Assembly (NCBI RefSeq): GCF_001942305.1
Contig: NZ_MKKE01000014.1
Span: forward strand, 25,172 to 89,171
Direction: 5' to 3'
Source of the DNA: Saccharomonospora sp. CUA-673
GTDB lineage: Bacteria > Actinomycetota > Actinomycetes > Mycobacteriales > Pseudonocardiaceae
DNA: 64,000 bases
Shown here: in pieces, positions 42,564 to 53,160 of the stretch
Numbering within the stretch: the stretch's first letter is position 1
Layout of the letters: each line of letters begins with the position of its first letter
Notes under the pieces: model-generated
What the model was told of the DNA's origin: nothing
What the model saw: the letters and a program-made list of their open reading frames with translations, nothing else
Databases searched by the model: none
Position numbers and translations under genes: made by a program

Positions 42564-43046
42564 ATGGCAGGTAAGGGCACCCCGGCGACGGCGTTGCTGA
42601 CGAAGCGGAAGATCGCGCACACGTTGCGCACCTACGAGCACGACCCGCGGCACACCTCGTACGGGCTCGAGGCGGCCGAGGTGCTGGACGTCGCACCGGA
42701 GCGGGTGTTCAAGACGTTGGTGGCCGCCGTCGACGGGAACCTCACCGTCGGGGTCGTGCCGGTCACGGGGCAACTCGATCTCAAGGCGCTCGCCGCGGCG
42801 GCCGGCGGGAAGAAGGCCAGGCTCGCCGACACCGCCGACGCGCAACGGGCGACCGGGTACGTCGTGGGCGGCATCTCTCCGCTCGGTCACCGCTCGCGTC
42901 TGCCGCTGGTGGTCGACGTCTCGGCACAGGATTTCGACACGGTGCTCGTCTCCGGCGGCCGGCGCGGACTGGAGATCGAACTCGCCCCCGCCGACCTGAT
43001 CGCCGTCACCTCGGCCGTCGTCGCCCCGATCGCCGCCCACGCCTGA
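42564..43046 (+). CDS. ybaK: YbaK/EbsC-type Cys-tRNA(Pro) deacylase
   Basis: 160 residues: MAGKGTPATALLTKRKIAHTLRTYEHDP, TSYGLEAAEVLDVAPERVFKTLVA, LKALAAAAGGKKARLADTADAQRATGYVVGGISPLGHR. This is the YbaK pattern with the conserved Lys of VFKTL and the GGISPLG loop. It hydrolyses cysteine mischarged on tRNA-Pro. It is divergent from sigH; a shared regulatory region is plausible. Confidence 0.9.
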   Translation: MAGKGTPATALLTKRKIAHTLRTYEHDPRHTSYGLEAAEVLDVAPERVFKTLVAAVDGNLTVGVVPVTGQLDLKALAAAAGGKKARLADTADAQRATGYVVGGISPLGHRSRLPLVVDVSAQDFDTVLVSGGRRGLEIELAPADLIAVTSAVVAPIAAHA

Positions 43047-43069
43047 ACCGGCGCCGAGAACCACCCACC

Positions 43070-43113
43070 GGAGCGAGGTCGGAGCGAGGTCGGAGCGAGG
43101 TCGGAGCGAGGTC
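43070..43113. repeat. Four tandem copies of GGAGCGAGGTC
   Basis: Four perfect 11-bp copies in a row (43070-43080, 43081-43091, 43092-43102, 43103-43113) fill most of the gap between two convergent genes. Copy number probably varies between strains. Confidence 0.9.
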
Positions 43114-43117
43114 CCGC

Positions 43118-43732
43118 TCACGCGATGAGCGGACGGATGACGCGGCCGAGCCATTCGCCGGCCGCCCTGGACACACCGTCGAGGTCGGCCTTGAGGCTGT
43201 GATCGCCGGCGACCATGACGATGTCGCGCCGCGGGCCGGGTTCGGGCCGGCCGAACGGGTCCTTCTCCCCCTGCACCACGAGCGTCGGCACCTCGACGTC
43301 GTCGAGTTCGGGCTGGCGCGACTTCTCCGGCTTGCCCGGCGGATGCTCGGGGAACGCCAGGCACAGCACGGCGTCGGCCCGGCCCTCGGCCGCTGTGCGG
43401 CATGCCACGCGCGCCCCCGACGAGCGGCCGCCGAACACGAGCGGCAGCCCCTCGAACCACCGGCCGGACAACTCGTCGACGACCGCCAACCACGCCGCGT
43501 CGAGCTGCTTCGCCGGTGCGGGCGCCTTGCGGCCCGCCACGCGGTACGGCTGTTCCACCAGCGCCACGTGCACCCCGGCCGCGCGCGCCGCGCCCGCGAC
43601 GGCGACCAGGTCGGGCGCGTCGATCCCGCCGCCCGCGCCGTGCCCGAGCAGCAGGCCCGCGACGCCCTCGTCGGCGCAGTGCAGCTCGGCCCGCGCGGGG
43701 CCGTGCGGGGTGTCGATCTCGGCGGTCGTCAT
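43118..43732 (-). CDS. Alpha/beta-hydrolase-fold family protein
   Basis: 204 residues: LLLGHGAGGGIDAPDL (oxyanion region), PLVFGGRSSGARVACRTAAE with the nucleophile Ser of GRSSGA, VEVPTLVVQGEKDPFGRP with the acid, and VMVAGDHSLKADLDG with the His. It is a KANL3/Tex30-like dienelactone-hydrolase relative of unknown substrate. The ATG at 43732 overlaps the SRAP gene stop by 4 bases, so the two are co-expressed. Confidence 0.85.
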   Translation of the reverse strand: MTTAEIDTPHGPARAELHCADEGVAGLLLGHGAGGGIDAPDLVAVAGAARAAGVHVALVEQPYRVAGRKAPAPAKQLDAAWLAVVDELSGRWFEGLPLVFGGRSSGARVACRTAAEGRADAVLCLAFPEHPPGKPEKSRQPELDDVEVPTLVVQGEKDPFGRPEPGPRRDIVMVAGDHSLKADLDGVSRAAGEWLGRVIRPLIA

Positions 43733-44559
43733 CGCGTGTCCGGAACGTCGAACAGGGCACCGTCGGCGGCCGCGTCCGTGGACGGCGCGTCGAGGTCGGT
43801 GGGCTGCGGGGTGAGGCGGTCGAGCAGCTGCGGACCGTTGTTGCGCACGTTGTTCACCAGCGACGACACCGGACGCAGTTCCAGCGCGTCGAGCACGTCG
43901 AGACCGGGCGGTTCGAGCAGCGACGTCGCGTCCGTGCGGTCCGGGTCCAGCCAGTCGTGCCAGCGGTCGCGCGTCATGATCAGCGGCATCCGGTCGTGCA
44001 CCTCGGTGAGCTGTCCGCGCGCCTCGGTCGTGATGATCGAGCACGTGACCAGCGGCGGGGCGTCCTCGTCGCCCTTGGGGTCGCGCCAGGTCTCCCAGAT
44101 GCCGGCGAAGGCGAGCGACGAGCCGCCGGGATCGGTCATGAAGAACGCCTCCTTGGGCGCCTTCTTCTTCGGCTGACCCTCCGGCACGGGGCCGACCTTC
44201 CACTCGAACCAGCCGTCGGCAGGGATGAGGCAGCGGCGCCGGGTCAGAGCCTTGCGGAACGCGGGCTTCTCGGCCGCCGTCTCCGCCCGCGTGTTGATCA
44301 TCCGGTTGCCGATGGCCGCGTCCTTCGCCCAGAACGGCACGAGGCCCCAGCGCATCACGCGCAGCGCCCGTTCGGCGGGGGCCTCGGTGTCGACCTCGCC
44401 GTCGTCGTCACGGGGATGGCGTTCGACGACGCTCACGACGTTCTTGGTCGGCGCCACGTTGTAGTTCTCCGACGGCGCGCCGCCCTGCGTGCCGTCGGCG
44501 GCCTCGAACTCCTCCATCAGCGCAGCCGGACTCTTGGTGGCCGCATAACGCCCGCACAT
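43729..44559 (-). CDS. SRAP domain protein (YedK/HMCES family)
   Basis: 276 residues. The exposed Cys2 in MCGRYAA forms the covalent link to abasic DNA; NTRAET, IPADGWFEWK, AFAGIWETW and TTEARGQLTEVHDRMP hold the other conserved catalytic residues. It protects abasic sites in single-stranded DNA. The C-terminal 30 residues are acidic and unstructured. The mycobacterial relative (Rv3226c) lies in the same neighbourhood. Confidence 0.92.
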   Translation of the reverse strand: MCGRYAATKSPAALMEEFEAADGTQGGAPSENYNVAPTKNVVSVVERHPRDDDGEVDTEAPAERALRVMRWGLVPFWAKDAAIGNRMINTRAETAAEKPAFRKALTRRRCLIPADGWFEWKVGPVPEGQPKKKAPKEAFFMTDPGGSSLAFAGIWETWRDPKGDEDAPPLVTCSIITTEARGQLTEVHDRMPLIMTRDRWHDWLDPDRTDATSLLEPPGLDVLDALELRPVSSLVNNVRNNGPQLLDRLTPQPTDLDAPSTDAAADGALFDVPDTR

Positions 44560-44708
44560 GGCGTCTCCCTGCCTCGTCGGTAGTCCTCGCCCCAGCCTGG
44601 CACGGCCGTGCGAGCGGGGCGAACACGATGGGGGATCATTACGCGCACGGGGTGGGTCCGGCAACACGGGCGCCCACCCGAGGAACCGGCGGCGAGAGGT
44701 GGACGTCC

Positions 44709-45713
44709 GTGGCGCGTGGCGACTGGCGCAGGTTCGACGAGAGCGACGTCCGCGTGCGTCCCGGCAAGAGCAGCCGACCGCGCAGCAAGCGCCGCCCCAC
44801 CCACGCCGACGCCACGCCGGCGATGGTGACGTCGGTGGATCGCGGCCGGTGGCGGTGTGCGGTCGGGGGCGATCCGGAGCGTGCCGTCACCGCGATGCGG
44901 GCCCGTGAGCTGGGCAGGACGCCGATCGTCGTCGGCGACCGGGTGCACCTCGTCGGCGATGTCAGCGGCGCGCCGGACACCCTGGCCCGGATCGTGCGCG
45001 TCGAGGACCGCACGAGCGTGCTGCGCAGGACCGCCGACGACACCGACCCGTACGAACGCGTCGTCGTCGCCAACGCCGACCAGCTGCTCATCGTCACGGC
45101 GCTGGCCGATCCGCCGCCGCGCACCGGGTTCATCGACCGCTGCCTGGTGGCCTGCTACACGGGCGGGCTCGAACCGGTGCTGTGCCTGACGAAGGCCGAC
45201 CTCGCCGATCCGGCCGACCCCGAGGCGCTCGTCGCCGAGTACGCCGACCTCGAGGTCCCGGCCGTCGTCACCCGCCACGACGGCGAGCTCGACGCCCTCG
45301 TGGAGCGGCTGTCGGGCCGGGTGTCGGCGCTCGTCGGGCATTCGGGCGTCGGCAAGTCGACCCTGGTCAACCGGCTGGTGCCGGACGCCGAACTCGCCAC
45401 GGGCGAGGTCAGCGCCGTCGGCAAGGGCAGACACACGTCGGTCAGCGCGATCGCGCTGCCCCTTCCCGGTTCCGACGGCTGGGTCGTCGACACCCCGGGC
45501 GTGCGCTCGTTCGGCCTGGCGCACGTGACCCCCGACGACATCGTGGGCGCCTTCGCCGGCTTCGCCGAGGCCGCCGAGGAATGCCCACCCGGCTGCGGAC
45601 ACCTCGGCGCGCCGGAGGACCCGGACTGCGTGCTCGACGACGTCCCGTCCGCGGCGGCGCGCCTGACGTCGCTGCGTAGGCTGCTGGCCTCCCGCGCCGG
45701 CCTGGGCGACTGA
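44709..45713 (+). CDS. rsgA: Ribosome small-subunit GTPase RsgA
   Basis: 334 residues with the circularly permuted GTPase order: G4 LTKADL first, then G1 GHSGVGKSTLVNRL, G2-like GKGRHTS and G3 DTPGVRSF. The C-terminal zinc-binding CPPGCGHLGAPEDPDC segment completes the family pattern. It assists late 30S maturation. GTG 44709 gives ARGDWRRFDESDVRVRPGK, the usual start; an upstream in-frame start is less likely. In mycobacteria aroA precedes it, here it does not. Confidence 0.92.
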   Translation: MARGDWRRFDESDVRVRPGKSSRPRSKRRPTHADATPAMVTSVDRGRWRCAVGGDPERAVTAMRARELGRTPIVVGDRVHLVGDVSGAPDTLARIVRVEDRTSVLRRTADDTDPYERVVVANADQLLIVTALADPPPRTGFIDRCLVACYTGGLEPVLCLTKADLADPADPEALVAEYADLEVPAVVTRHDGELDALVERLSGRVSALVGHSGVGKSTLVNRLVPDAELATGEVSAVGKGRHTSVSAIALPLPGSDGWVVDTPGVRSFGLAHVTPDDIVGAFAGFAEAAEECPPGCGHLGAPEDPDCVLDDVPSAAARLTSLRRLLASRAGLGD

Positions 45714-45815
45714 GCACCCCTGCGCCCGCGTTCCCGACGTGACCTTCGTCCCGCAGGAACGGATTGCCCGGTTCCGACGTCTATCGGGGACAACGACGTC
45801 TACCAAGGGGATTTC

Positions 45816-46679
45816 ATGCGAAAGACGGCTCTGGCCGCCGGTGCGGCGGCGACACTCCTGCTCGCGGCGTGCGGCGGTGGCGACGACACGGCCGGCGGCA
45901 ACGGCGCAGGCGGAGGCGACGGGGCCGACGGGGGTGGCGGCGCCGCGGGATCGCTGTTCGGCGACGCGCAGGAGCTGGCCGGCGCCGCGACGCAGAGCAC
46001 GGCGGACCGGATGTCGTACACGTTCACCCTCACCACCGACATCGGCGGCGTGACCGCGACCGGCGAGGGCGAGGGCATCCACGACGGCGAGGACTCCCGC
46101 GCGTCGGTGACGATGGACATGATGGGCCAGCAGATCGAGACGATCAGCATCGGCACCACGACGTACACGAAGATGCCGGCGGAGATGGGCGGCGACCCGA
46201 ATCGGCCGTGGATGAAGATGGACCTGGCCGAGGACGGCGACGCCGCCGCGGCGATGCTCGAGTACAACGACCCGGCCACCGCCATGGAATGGGTCGAGAA
46301 GGCCGGTGAGATCACCGGCAGCGAGGAGACGACCCTCGACGGCGAGCAGGTCACGCACTACACGGTCGACCTCGACTACCAGAAGATGATGGACGACTTC
46401 GCCGACCTGACCGGCGAGACTCCGCCGGAGCAGCTGCGGGAGATCGACGCGACCATGCCGATGGAGATCTGGCTCAACAGCGACCAGCTGCCCGTCAAGC
46501 TGACGATGGACATGAGCGAGATGATGGGCCAGGTCGCGCAGCAGCAGGGTGGCGGCGCCGAGGGCGTGCCCGACAGCGCGGGCATGGAGATGACCTACGA
46601 CAACTGGGGCGAGCCGGTCGACATCACCGAGCCGCCCGCCGACCAGGTCATGGAGATGCCCACCGGCCTGCCCAACTGA
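45816..46679 (+). CDS. Secreted lipoprotein (LppX/LprG-like fold suspected), first paralogue
   Basis: 287 residues. Lipobox LLAAC at residues 15-19 after a hydrophobic signal peptide, then a Gly/Asp-rich linker (about 20-45) and a beta-rich domain with Met-rich strands (ASVTMDMMGQQIETISIGTT; ATMPMEIWLNSDQLPVKLTMDM). It shares the pattern HYTVDLDYQKM ... MEIWLN ... WGEPVDITEPPADQV with the next gene, so the two arose by tandem duplication. Likely an envelope lipid- or ligand-binding protein; the ligand is unknown. Confidence 0.75.
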   Translation: MRKTALAAGAAATLLLAACGGGDDTAGGNGAGGGDGADGGGGAAGSLFGDAQELAGAATQSTADRMSYTFTLTTDIGGVTATGEGEGIHDGEDSRASVTMDMMGQQIETISIGTTTYTKMPAEMGGDPNRPWMKMDLAEDGDAAAAMLEYNDPATAMEWVEKAGEITGSEETTLDGEQVTHYTVDLDYQKMMDDFADLTGETPPEQLREIDATMPMEIWLNSDQLPVKLTMDMSEMMGQVAQQQGGGAEGVPDSAGMEMTYDNWGEPVDITEPPADQVMEMPTGLPN

Positions 46680-46887
46680 GCGGACATCCGGCACCCGATC
46701 CACGACCGAACCGCTGGTACGTCCGTTTCGCGCCACGGAGAAACCACCCCACGGGCGGTACGGTGCGGACGTACCTCGGGCAGGGCCGTCCCCGTCGCGA
46801 TCGGCGCGCACACCGCGCCGATCCGGCCGACCTGCGGGAACGACGACCCCGGGCCCGGACACGGCACAACAGACGGTGGGGATCGGA

Positions 46888-47775
46888 ATGCGAAAGACAT
46901 CCTTGGCCGCGGGCGCGGCGGCGCTCGCGCTCGTGCTGGCCGGCTGCGGCGGCGGCGAGGAGAGCGCCGACGGCGGCAACGGGGGCAACGGCAACGGCGG
47001 CGATTCCGGTTCCGTCGGCCAGCTCTTCCAGGACGCCGGTGCGCTCGCCGAAGCCGCGTCGCAGAACACCTCGGACCAGAAGACCGCCAAGTTCGACATG
47101 ACGGTGTCGATGGGTCAGGAACAGATGACCTACGAGGGCGAGGGCGAGTTCGGCGACGAGCAGCGCGTGAAGATGACCATGGACATGGGCGGTCAGCAGA
47201 TCGAGACGATCATGATCGGCCAGACCATGTACATGCAGGCCGGACCCCAGGGCCAGTACATGAAGGCCGACATGTCCGAGATGGCCGGCCAGCAGGGCGG
47301 TGCGCAGGCGGCCGAGATGAACGACCCGACGCGGCTGCTCGAGTTCGTCCAGCAGGCCGGCGAGATCACCGGCAGCGAGCGGGCGAACCTCGAGGGCGAG
47401 CCGACGACGCACTACACGGTCGACCTCGACTTCCAGAAGATGGCCGAGGAGATGGGCGCCATGGCCGGGCCGGCCGCCCAGCAGCTCCAGGGTGTCGACG
47501 CGAACATCCCGATGGAGCTCTGGCTCAACGGCGACGAGCTGCCCGTGAAGATCACGATGGACATGAGCGAGCTCATGAAGCAGGCCATGGAGCAGTCCGG
47601 CGCCGGGGGCAACAACCCGATGGCCGCCAACGGCATGACCATGGAGATGAACTACCGCGACTGGGGCGCCCCGGTGAACGTGGAGGAACCGCCCGCCGAC
47701 CAGGTGCAGGAAGCCCCCGCACCGGGCCAGGGCGAAGGCCAGGGCCAAGCCCCGGCCCCCGTCCCGGGCAACTGA
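46888..47775 (+). CDS. Secreted lipoprotein, second paralogue
   Basis: 295 residues; start MRKTSLAAGAAALALVLAGC with lipobox VLAGC. The body matches the preceding gene closely (MGGQQIETIMIG; AGEITGSERANLEGEPTTHY; MELWLNGDELPVKITMDMSE; APVNVEEPPADQVQ). It differs by a Pro/Gln/Gly-rich C-terminal tail (PGQGEGQGQAPAPVPGN). An upstream in-frame ATG (46876) would add four residues before the signal peptide. Confidence 0.75.
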   Translation: MRKTSLAAGAAALALVLAGCGGGEESADGGNGGNGNGGDSGSVGQLFQDAGALAEAASQNTSDQKTAKFDMTVSMGQEQMTYEGEGEFGDEQRVKMTMDMGGQQIETIMIGQTMYMQAGPQGQYMKADMSEMAGQQGGAQAAEMNDPTRLLEFVQQAGEITGSERANLEGEPTTHYTVDLDFQKMAEEMGAMAGPAAQQLQGVDANIPMELWLNGDELPVKITMDMSELMKQAMEQSGAGGNNPMAANGMTMEMNYRDWGAPVNVEEPPADQVQEAPAPGQGEGQGQAPAPVPGN

Positions 47776-47804
47776 CCCACCCCGGCACAGCACTCACCCT
47801 TGAT

Positions 47805-47857
47805 GCACCCAAGGGCCCCATAGTTGCACTCAACGCAACTATGGGCCCCTTGGGTGC
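47805..47857. terminator. Palindromic hairpin, repeated-element type A (second copy)
   Basis: GCACCCAAGGGGCCCATAGT-type arms flank CCATAGTTGC/GCAACTATGG around a short loop, followed on the plus side by TTTTT. It lies between the lipoprotein gene and the convergent pruA and can end both. It shares its core with the element at 5744-5793. Confidence 0.85.
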
Positions 47858-47876
47858 TTTTTCTGTGCCTCGGGGG

Positions 47877-49523
<1,647 letters not shown>

Positions 49524-49646
49524 CGAGCGTCTCCTCTCCTGACTGCCTTGTGGGCGGTGCTGGGAGACAATTCTGCCGCTGGGACGGCCCCGGCGGCAGC
49601 GGCAGACGGCGCAGACATGCCGACGTCCGGCCACGCCGCGAACGGG

Positions 49647-50168
49647 TCACATGAGTTCGAGGAAGAACGGCAGTTCCTGCGGGGCATACCAGGCGAGTTC
49701 GTGGTCCTCGGCCTCGCCGAGGACGAACTCGGCGTCCAGGTCGCCCAGGTCGGCCCGGTCGATCGCCTCGGCCGCGGCATGCACGGCCTGTTCGGCGTCC
49801 GCCGAGTCGACGTGCACGGCGGCGATGTCGTCCATCGTCAGCGACCCGGACACCCGCACCACCGCGCTGTCGAGGTCGGGGCGCACGGACACGGCCGATT
49901 CGTCGAGCTCGGCGGCCACGACCACGCGGCGCGGCGGCTCCTTCTCGTCCGCACCGGCACCCTCGCCGTCGGCTCCGAGCAGCCGCAGCGAGGCGCGGGC
50001 CGCGTCGAGCAACGCCGCGTACTCGAGTTCCTCGGTCGACCCACTGACGTAGGCCTCCCGCAGTGCGGGCGTCAGCGAGAACGCCGTCCCCCGCACCGGT
50101 GTCAGCTGTCCTTCGTCGACGAGATGCCGCAGCATGCCGATCGTCGCGGGGACGTACACCCTCACCAT
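49647..50168 (-). CDS. DUF6912-family protein
   Basis: 173 residues: MVRVYVPATIGMLRHLVDEG, FSLTPALREAYVSGSTEELEYAALLDAARASLRLL, PRRVVVAAELDESAV, FVLGEAEDHELAWYAPQELPFFLELM. This conserved actinobacterial family has no known function. The ATG overlaps the WS/DGAT stop region by 7 bases, suggesting co-transcription. In mycobacteria the equivalent (Rv3231c, from memory) also lies near tgs3. Confidence 0.8.
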   Translation of the reverse strand: MVRVYVPATIGMLRHLVDEGQLTPVRGTAFSLTPALREAYVSGSTEELEYAALLDAARASLRLLGADGEGAGADEKEPPRRVVVAAELDESAVSVRPDLDSAVVRVSGSLTMDDIAAVHVDSADAEQAVHAAAEAIDRADLGDLDAEFVLGEAEDHELAWYAPQELPFFLELM

Positions 50169-51588
50169 CTGGTCACCCTCAGCTCTTCCAGCGATTCCTC
50201 GATCGTGTCCGCAAGGACATCGACGTCGTGCATGGCTTTCCGGTCCCCGTTCAGTCCGAAGTAGACGTCGCCACGGTACGACGTGACGCCCACGGCCAGC
50301 GACTGGTCCTTCGCCAACGGCAGCACGGGGTAGATCGCCGACAGCCGCGCGGGACCGGCGTACAACGCCTCCTGGGGTCCCGGCGTGTTGGCGATCAGCA
50401 CATTGAACCCGCCGCGGGGCGCACCACCGGCCACCCGGGCCGCCATCGAGTGCATCGTGGCCGGTGCGAAGCCGCCCATCTTCACCATCGACCGCGCCCT
50501 CACCGGCCGCGTCGGGTTGAGCTGCTCGCACATGGCGTGGCTGACGTGCTGCAGCCGCACCAGCGGGTCGGGTTCGCCGACGGGCAGGTCGATGTAGTGC
50601 GGCGCGATGTGGCTGGTGGTCAGTTCGGCCGGGGAGAACTCGGCGTCGTCGGACTGCATGGCCGTCGGCACGAGCGCCCGCACCGACGCGGTGGAGCGCA
50701 CGTGCCCGCGCGACTGGAGCCACTGCCGCAGCGCGCCGGTCAGCACCGTGAAGATCACGTCGTTGACGGTGCAGTCGCGCGCCGAGCGGATGCGTTTGAA
50801 CGTGTCGAGGTCGGTGCGGACCCCGGCGAACACCCGGCCGCCCGAGACGCGCGAGTTCAGCCGCTTGGCCGCGGCGGTCGGATTGGACCCGCCGAGCAGT
50901 TCGGCCACCGACATGGCCGTCCCCGCGCTGCGCGCCGTGCGGCCGACGCCCGCGGCGATGCCGCCGGCCAGGAACCGCACGTTCTCCACGAAGTCGCCCG
51001 GGCTGGAGGCCGCCTCACCCACCGCGCCCGCGACCAGGCTCGGCCACGTCGGCGGCCTGCGCGGGGTCCACTCGGCGGTCTGCTCGGCCGCGGCCTGGTC
51101 ACCGGCCTTGCGTTCGGTCGCCTCCTCGAACAGCACCTGGGCGATGTCGACCGTGCGGGCGCCATCGACGAGGGCCTGGTGCGTCTTCGTCACGAGCGCG
51201 ACCCGGTCGCCTTCGAGACCCTCGATGTAGTACACCTCCCACAGCGGCCGCTCCCGGTCAACGGCCGTTGGATCAGCCGCGCGACCAGCTCGAACAGCTG
51301 CTGGTCCGTTCCCGGAGCGGGCAGCGCCGACCGGCGGACGTGGTAGTTGAGGTCGAAGTCGACGTCGTCGGCCCACACGGGCCGCGCCAGGTTGCCCGGT
51401 ACCGACAGCAGGCGCCGCCGGTACCGCGGCAGGTAGTCCAGTCTGCGGCGGATGATCTCGACCGCGGCGTCGAAGTCGAAGCCCTCGCGTGGCCGCTCGA
51501 GCACGGCGACGCTGCCGACATGCATGGGGGTCGACGACTGTTCACCGTGCAGGAACGAGGCGTCCAGCGCCGAGAGGCGGTCGAGCAT
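50162..51588 (-). CDS. Wax ester synthase/diacylglycerol acyltransferase (apparent frameshift near 51266)
   Basis: About 475 residues. N-terminal MLDRLSALDASFLHGEQSST, PMHVGSVAVLE, then the active-site region KTHQALVDGART (HQxLVDG in place of HHxxxDG; the first His is replaced by Thr). Next come CTVNDVIFTVLTGALRQWL and the C-terminal NVLIANTPGPQEALYAGPARL. It makes storage triacylglycerol or wax esters from acyl-CoA. One G is missing at about 51266, after which RERPLWEVYYIEGLEGDRVA follows. The mycobacterial counterpart at this locus, tgs3, is also annotated as two ORFs. The THQ substitution is common in the family. Confidence 0.88.
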
Positions 51589-51675
51589 GGTTCGATCCTG
51601 GCACAGCCGGCCGCGTCCGGCGTGGAAGGTGGCGTGGAACGTGGTGCGAAGGGCCGGCGTGGAAAACTCGGGTGC

Positions 51676-52533
51676 GTGACCGACCCGACCGCACCCCAGA
51701 ACACCGACCGGACCCGAGAGCACGACCGGGGCCGCAAGACCGACGCGGGCGCCGTGTCGCCGAAGGACCGCTTCCTGACCGTCTACGGCCGCAAGCCCGT
51801 CCTCGAGGCGCTCGCCGACCCCGAGCTCGAGGTCGACAAGGTGATTCTCGCCGACTCCGCGGGCGGGCCGGGCGCCGCCGAGATCCAGCGCGCTGCCAAG
51901 GACGCGGGCGTGCCGGTGCAGCGGGCCAGTGCGCACCGGGTGAAGGTGCTGGCCGGCAACGGCAAACAGGACCAAGGGGTGCTGGCCGACGTCGTCGCGC
52001 CGCGGATGCGCCGGCTCGACCACGCGCTCGGCGAGCACCCGGTGCCCACTCCGGTGCTGGTGCTCGACGGCATCACCACGCCGGCCAACGTCGGCATGAT
52101 CCTGCGCACCGCCACGGCCGCCGGCCTCGGCGGCATCGTCGTGCCGCGCCGCGGGGTCGCGACACTGGACCCGCTGGTGATCAAGGCCTCGGCGGGCGTC
52201 ACGTTCCGCGCGCCGCTGCTGCGCTGCGCCACGGCGCTCGACGCGGTCGAGCAACTCACCGAATCGGGCTACTCCGTGTACGCGCTCGGCTCGGAGGGCT
52301 CGTCGTCGACGAGTTCCGGGTCCGACGCCGTGACCGGCCTGTTCGAGGCCGACCTGCCCGCGCGGTCGGCGTTCGTGCTGGGCGGCGAGACCGAGGGCGT
52401 GGACCCGGAGGTCGCCCACTACGTGGCGAGCTGGCTGTCGATCCCCATGCCCGGCGACGCCGAGTCCCTCAACGTCTCGGCCGCCGCGGCCGTCCTCTGC
52501 TTCGACCTGGTCCGCCGAGGCCTGACCCCCTGA
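51676..52533 (+). CDS. TrmH/SpoU-family RNA 2'-O-methyltransferase
   Basis: 285 residues: FLTVYGRKPVLEALADPE (SpoU substrate-binding start), VLVLDGITTPANVGMILRTATAAGLGGIVV, FVLGGETEGVDPEV and the SPOUT knot end LSIPMPGDAESLNVSAAAAVLCFDLVRRG. It 2'-O-methylates rRNA or tRNA; the target is unknown. The N-terminal 30 residues are disordered. GTG 51676 begins the first codons; divergent from the WS/DGAT gene. Confidence 0.88.
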   Translation: MTDPTAPQNTDRTREHDRGRKTDAGAVSPKDRFLTVYGRKPVLEALADPELEVDKVILADSAGGPGAAEIQRAAKDAGVPVQRASAHRVKVLAGNGKQDQGVLADVVAPRMRRLDHALGEHPVPTPVLVLDGITTPANVGMILRTATAAGLGGIVVPRRGVATLDPLVIKASAGVTFRAPLLRCATALDAVEQLTESGYSVYALGSEGSSSTSSGSDAVTGLFEADLPARSAFVLGGETEGVDPEVAHYVASWLSIPMPGDAESLNVSAAAAVLCFDLVRRGLTP

Positions 52534-52543
52534 CCGGGAGTAC

Positions 52544-53002
52544 TTACAAACCGGGCAGGAGAGTGGTGAGTTCGTCGAGGGTGTCGGGGACCGAGGTGTG
52601 GCGGACGCCGACCATGCCGGCGGCCACGGCGCCGCGGACGTTGCCCGGTGCGTCGTCGACGAACACGCATGCCTCCGGCGGCACGCCGAGCCGCTCGGCG
52701 GTGAGCAGGAAGATCTCGCGCTGCGGTTTGACGACCCCGACCTCCCCGGAGAACACCAGCGCGTCGAACCACCAGGACAGGCGCCTGCGCACCTCCCCAC
52801 CTCCGACCGCGTTGGACAGCAGCGCCGTGCGCAGCCCCCGGTCTCGCGCACGGTCGAGCAGGTCGAACAGCCGGTCGGCGTCCACGTCGGTCAGCACCCC
52901 GGCGTAGTCGACGACGATCGCCGACGGCTGCGCCCGCGACGCGCCGTCGGCGTCCGAGGGCGGGCCGGGCGTGGGGTGGTCGGTTCCGGAGTCGTTCGGC
53001 AC
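52544..53002 (-). CDS. HAD-family hydrolase
   Basis: 152 residues. IVVDYAGVLTDVDADRL supplies motif I (Asp, with Ala at +2 instead of the second Asp), TALLSNAVG motif II, KPQREIFLL motif III and VFVDDAPGNVRGAVAAGM motif IV. Phosphatase-type HADs use the +2 Asp, so the missing residue hints at dehalogenase-like or altered chemistry. The N-terminus is an acidic, disordered 25 residues. Confidence 0.82.
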   Translation of the reverse strand: MPNDSGTDHPTPGPPSDADGASRAQPSAIVVDYAGVLTDVDADRLFDLLDRARDRGLRTALLSNAVGGGEVRRRLSWWFDALVFSGEVGVVKPQREIFLLTAERLGVPPEACVFVDDAPGNVRGAVAAGMVGVRHTSVPDTLDELTTLLPGL

Positions 53003-53160
53003 AACCCGAGCCTAGCCTCCGCAACCGCTCGCGCATTTTTCACCCGAATCCGTTAAATCGGTCATCAGATGAATCCGCGGACCATTCGTCGACATCTATG
53101 GATAAAGCACACCGGGAGCCGTTCCCGGTGATACGCGAAATCACCTGAGGGGGCCTGAGT

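Noticed and set aside
44517..47099. An 860-codon minus-strand frame across rsgA and the lipoproteins
   Set aside because: Spans several convincing plus-strand genes and has only low-complexity Arg/His-rich sequence.
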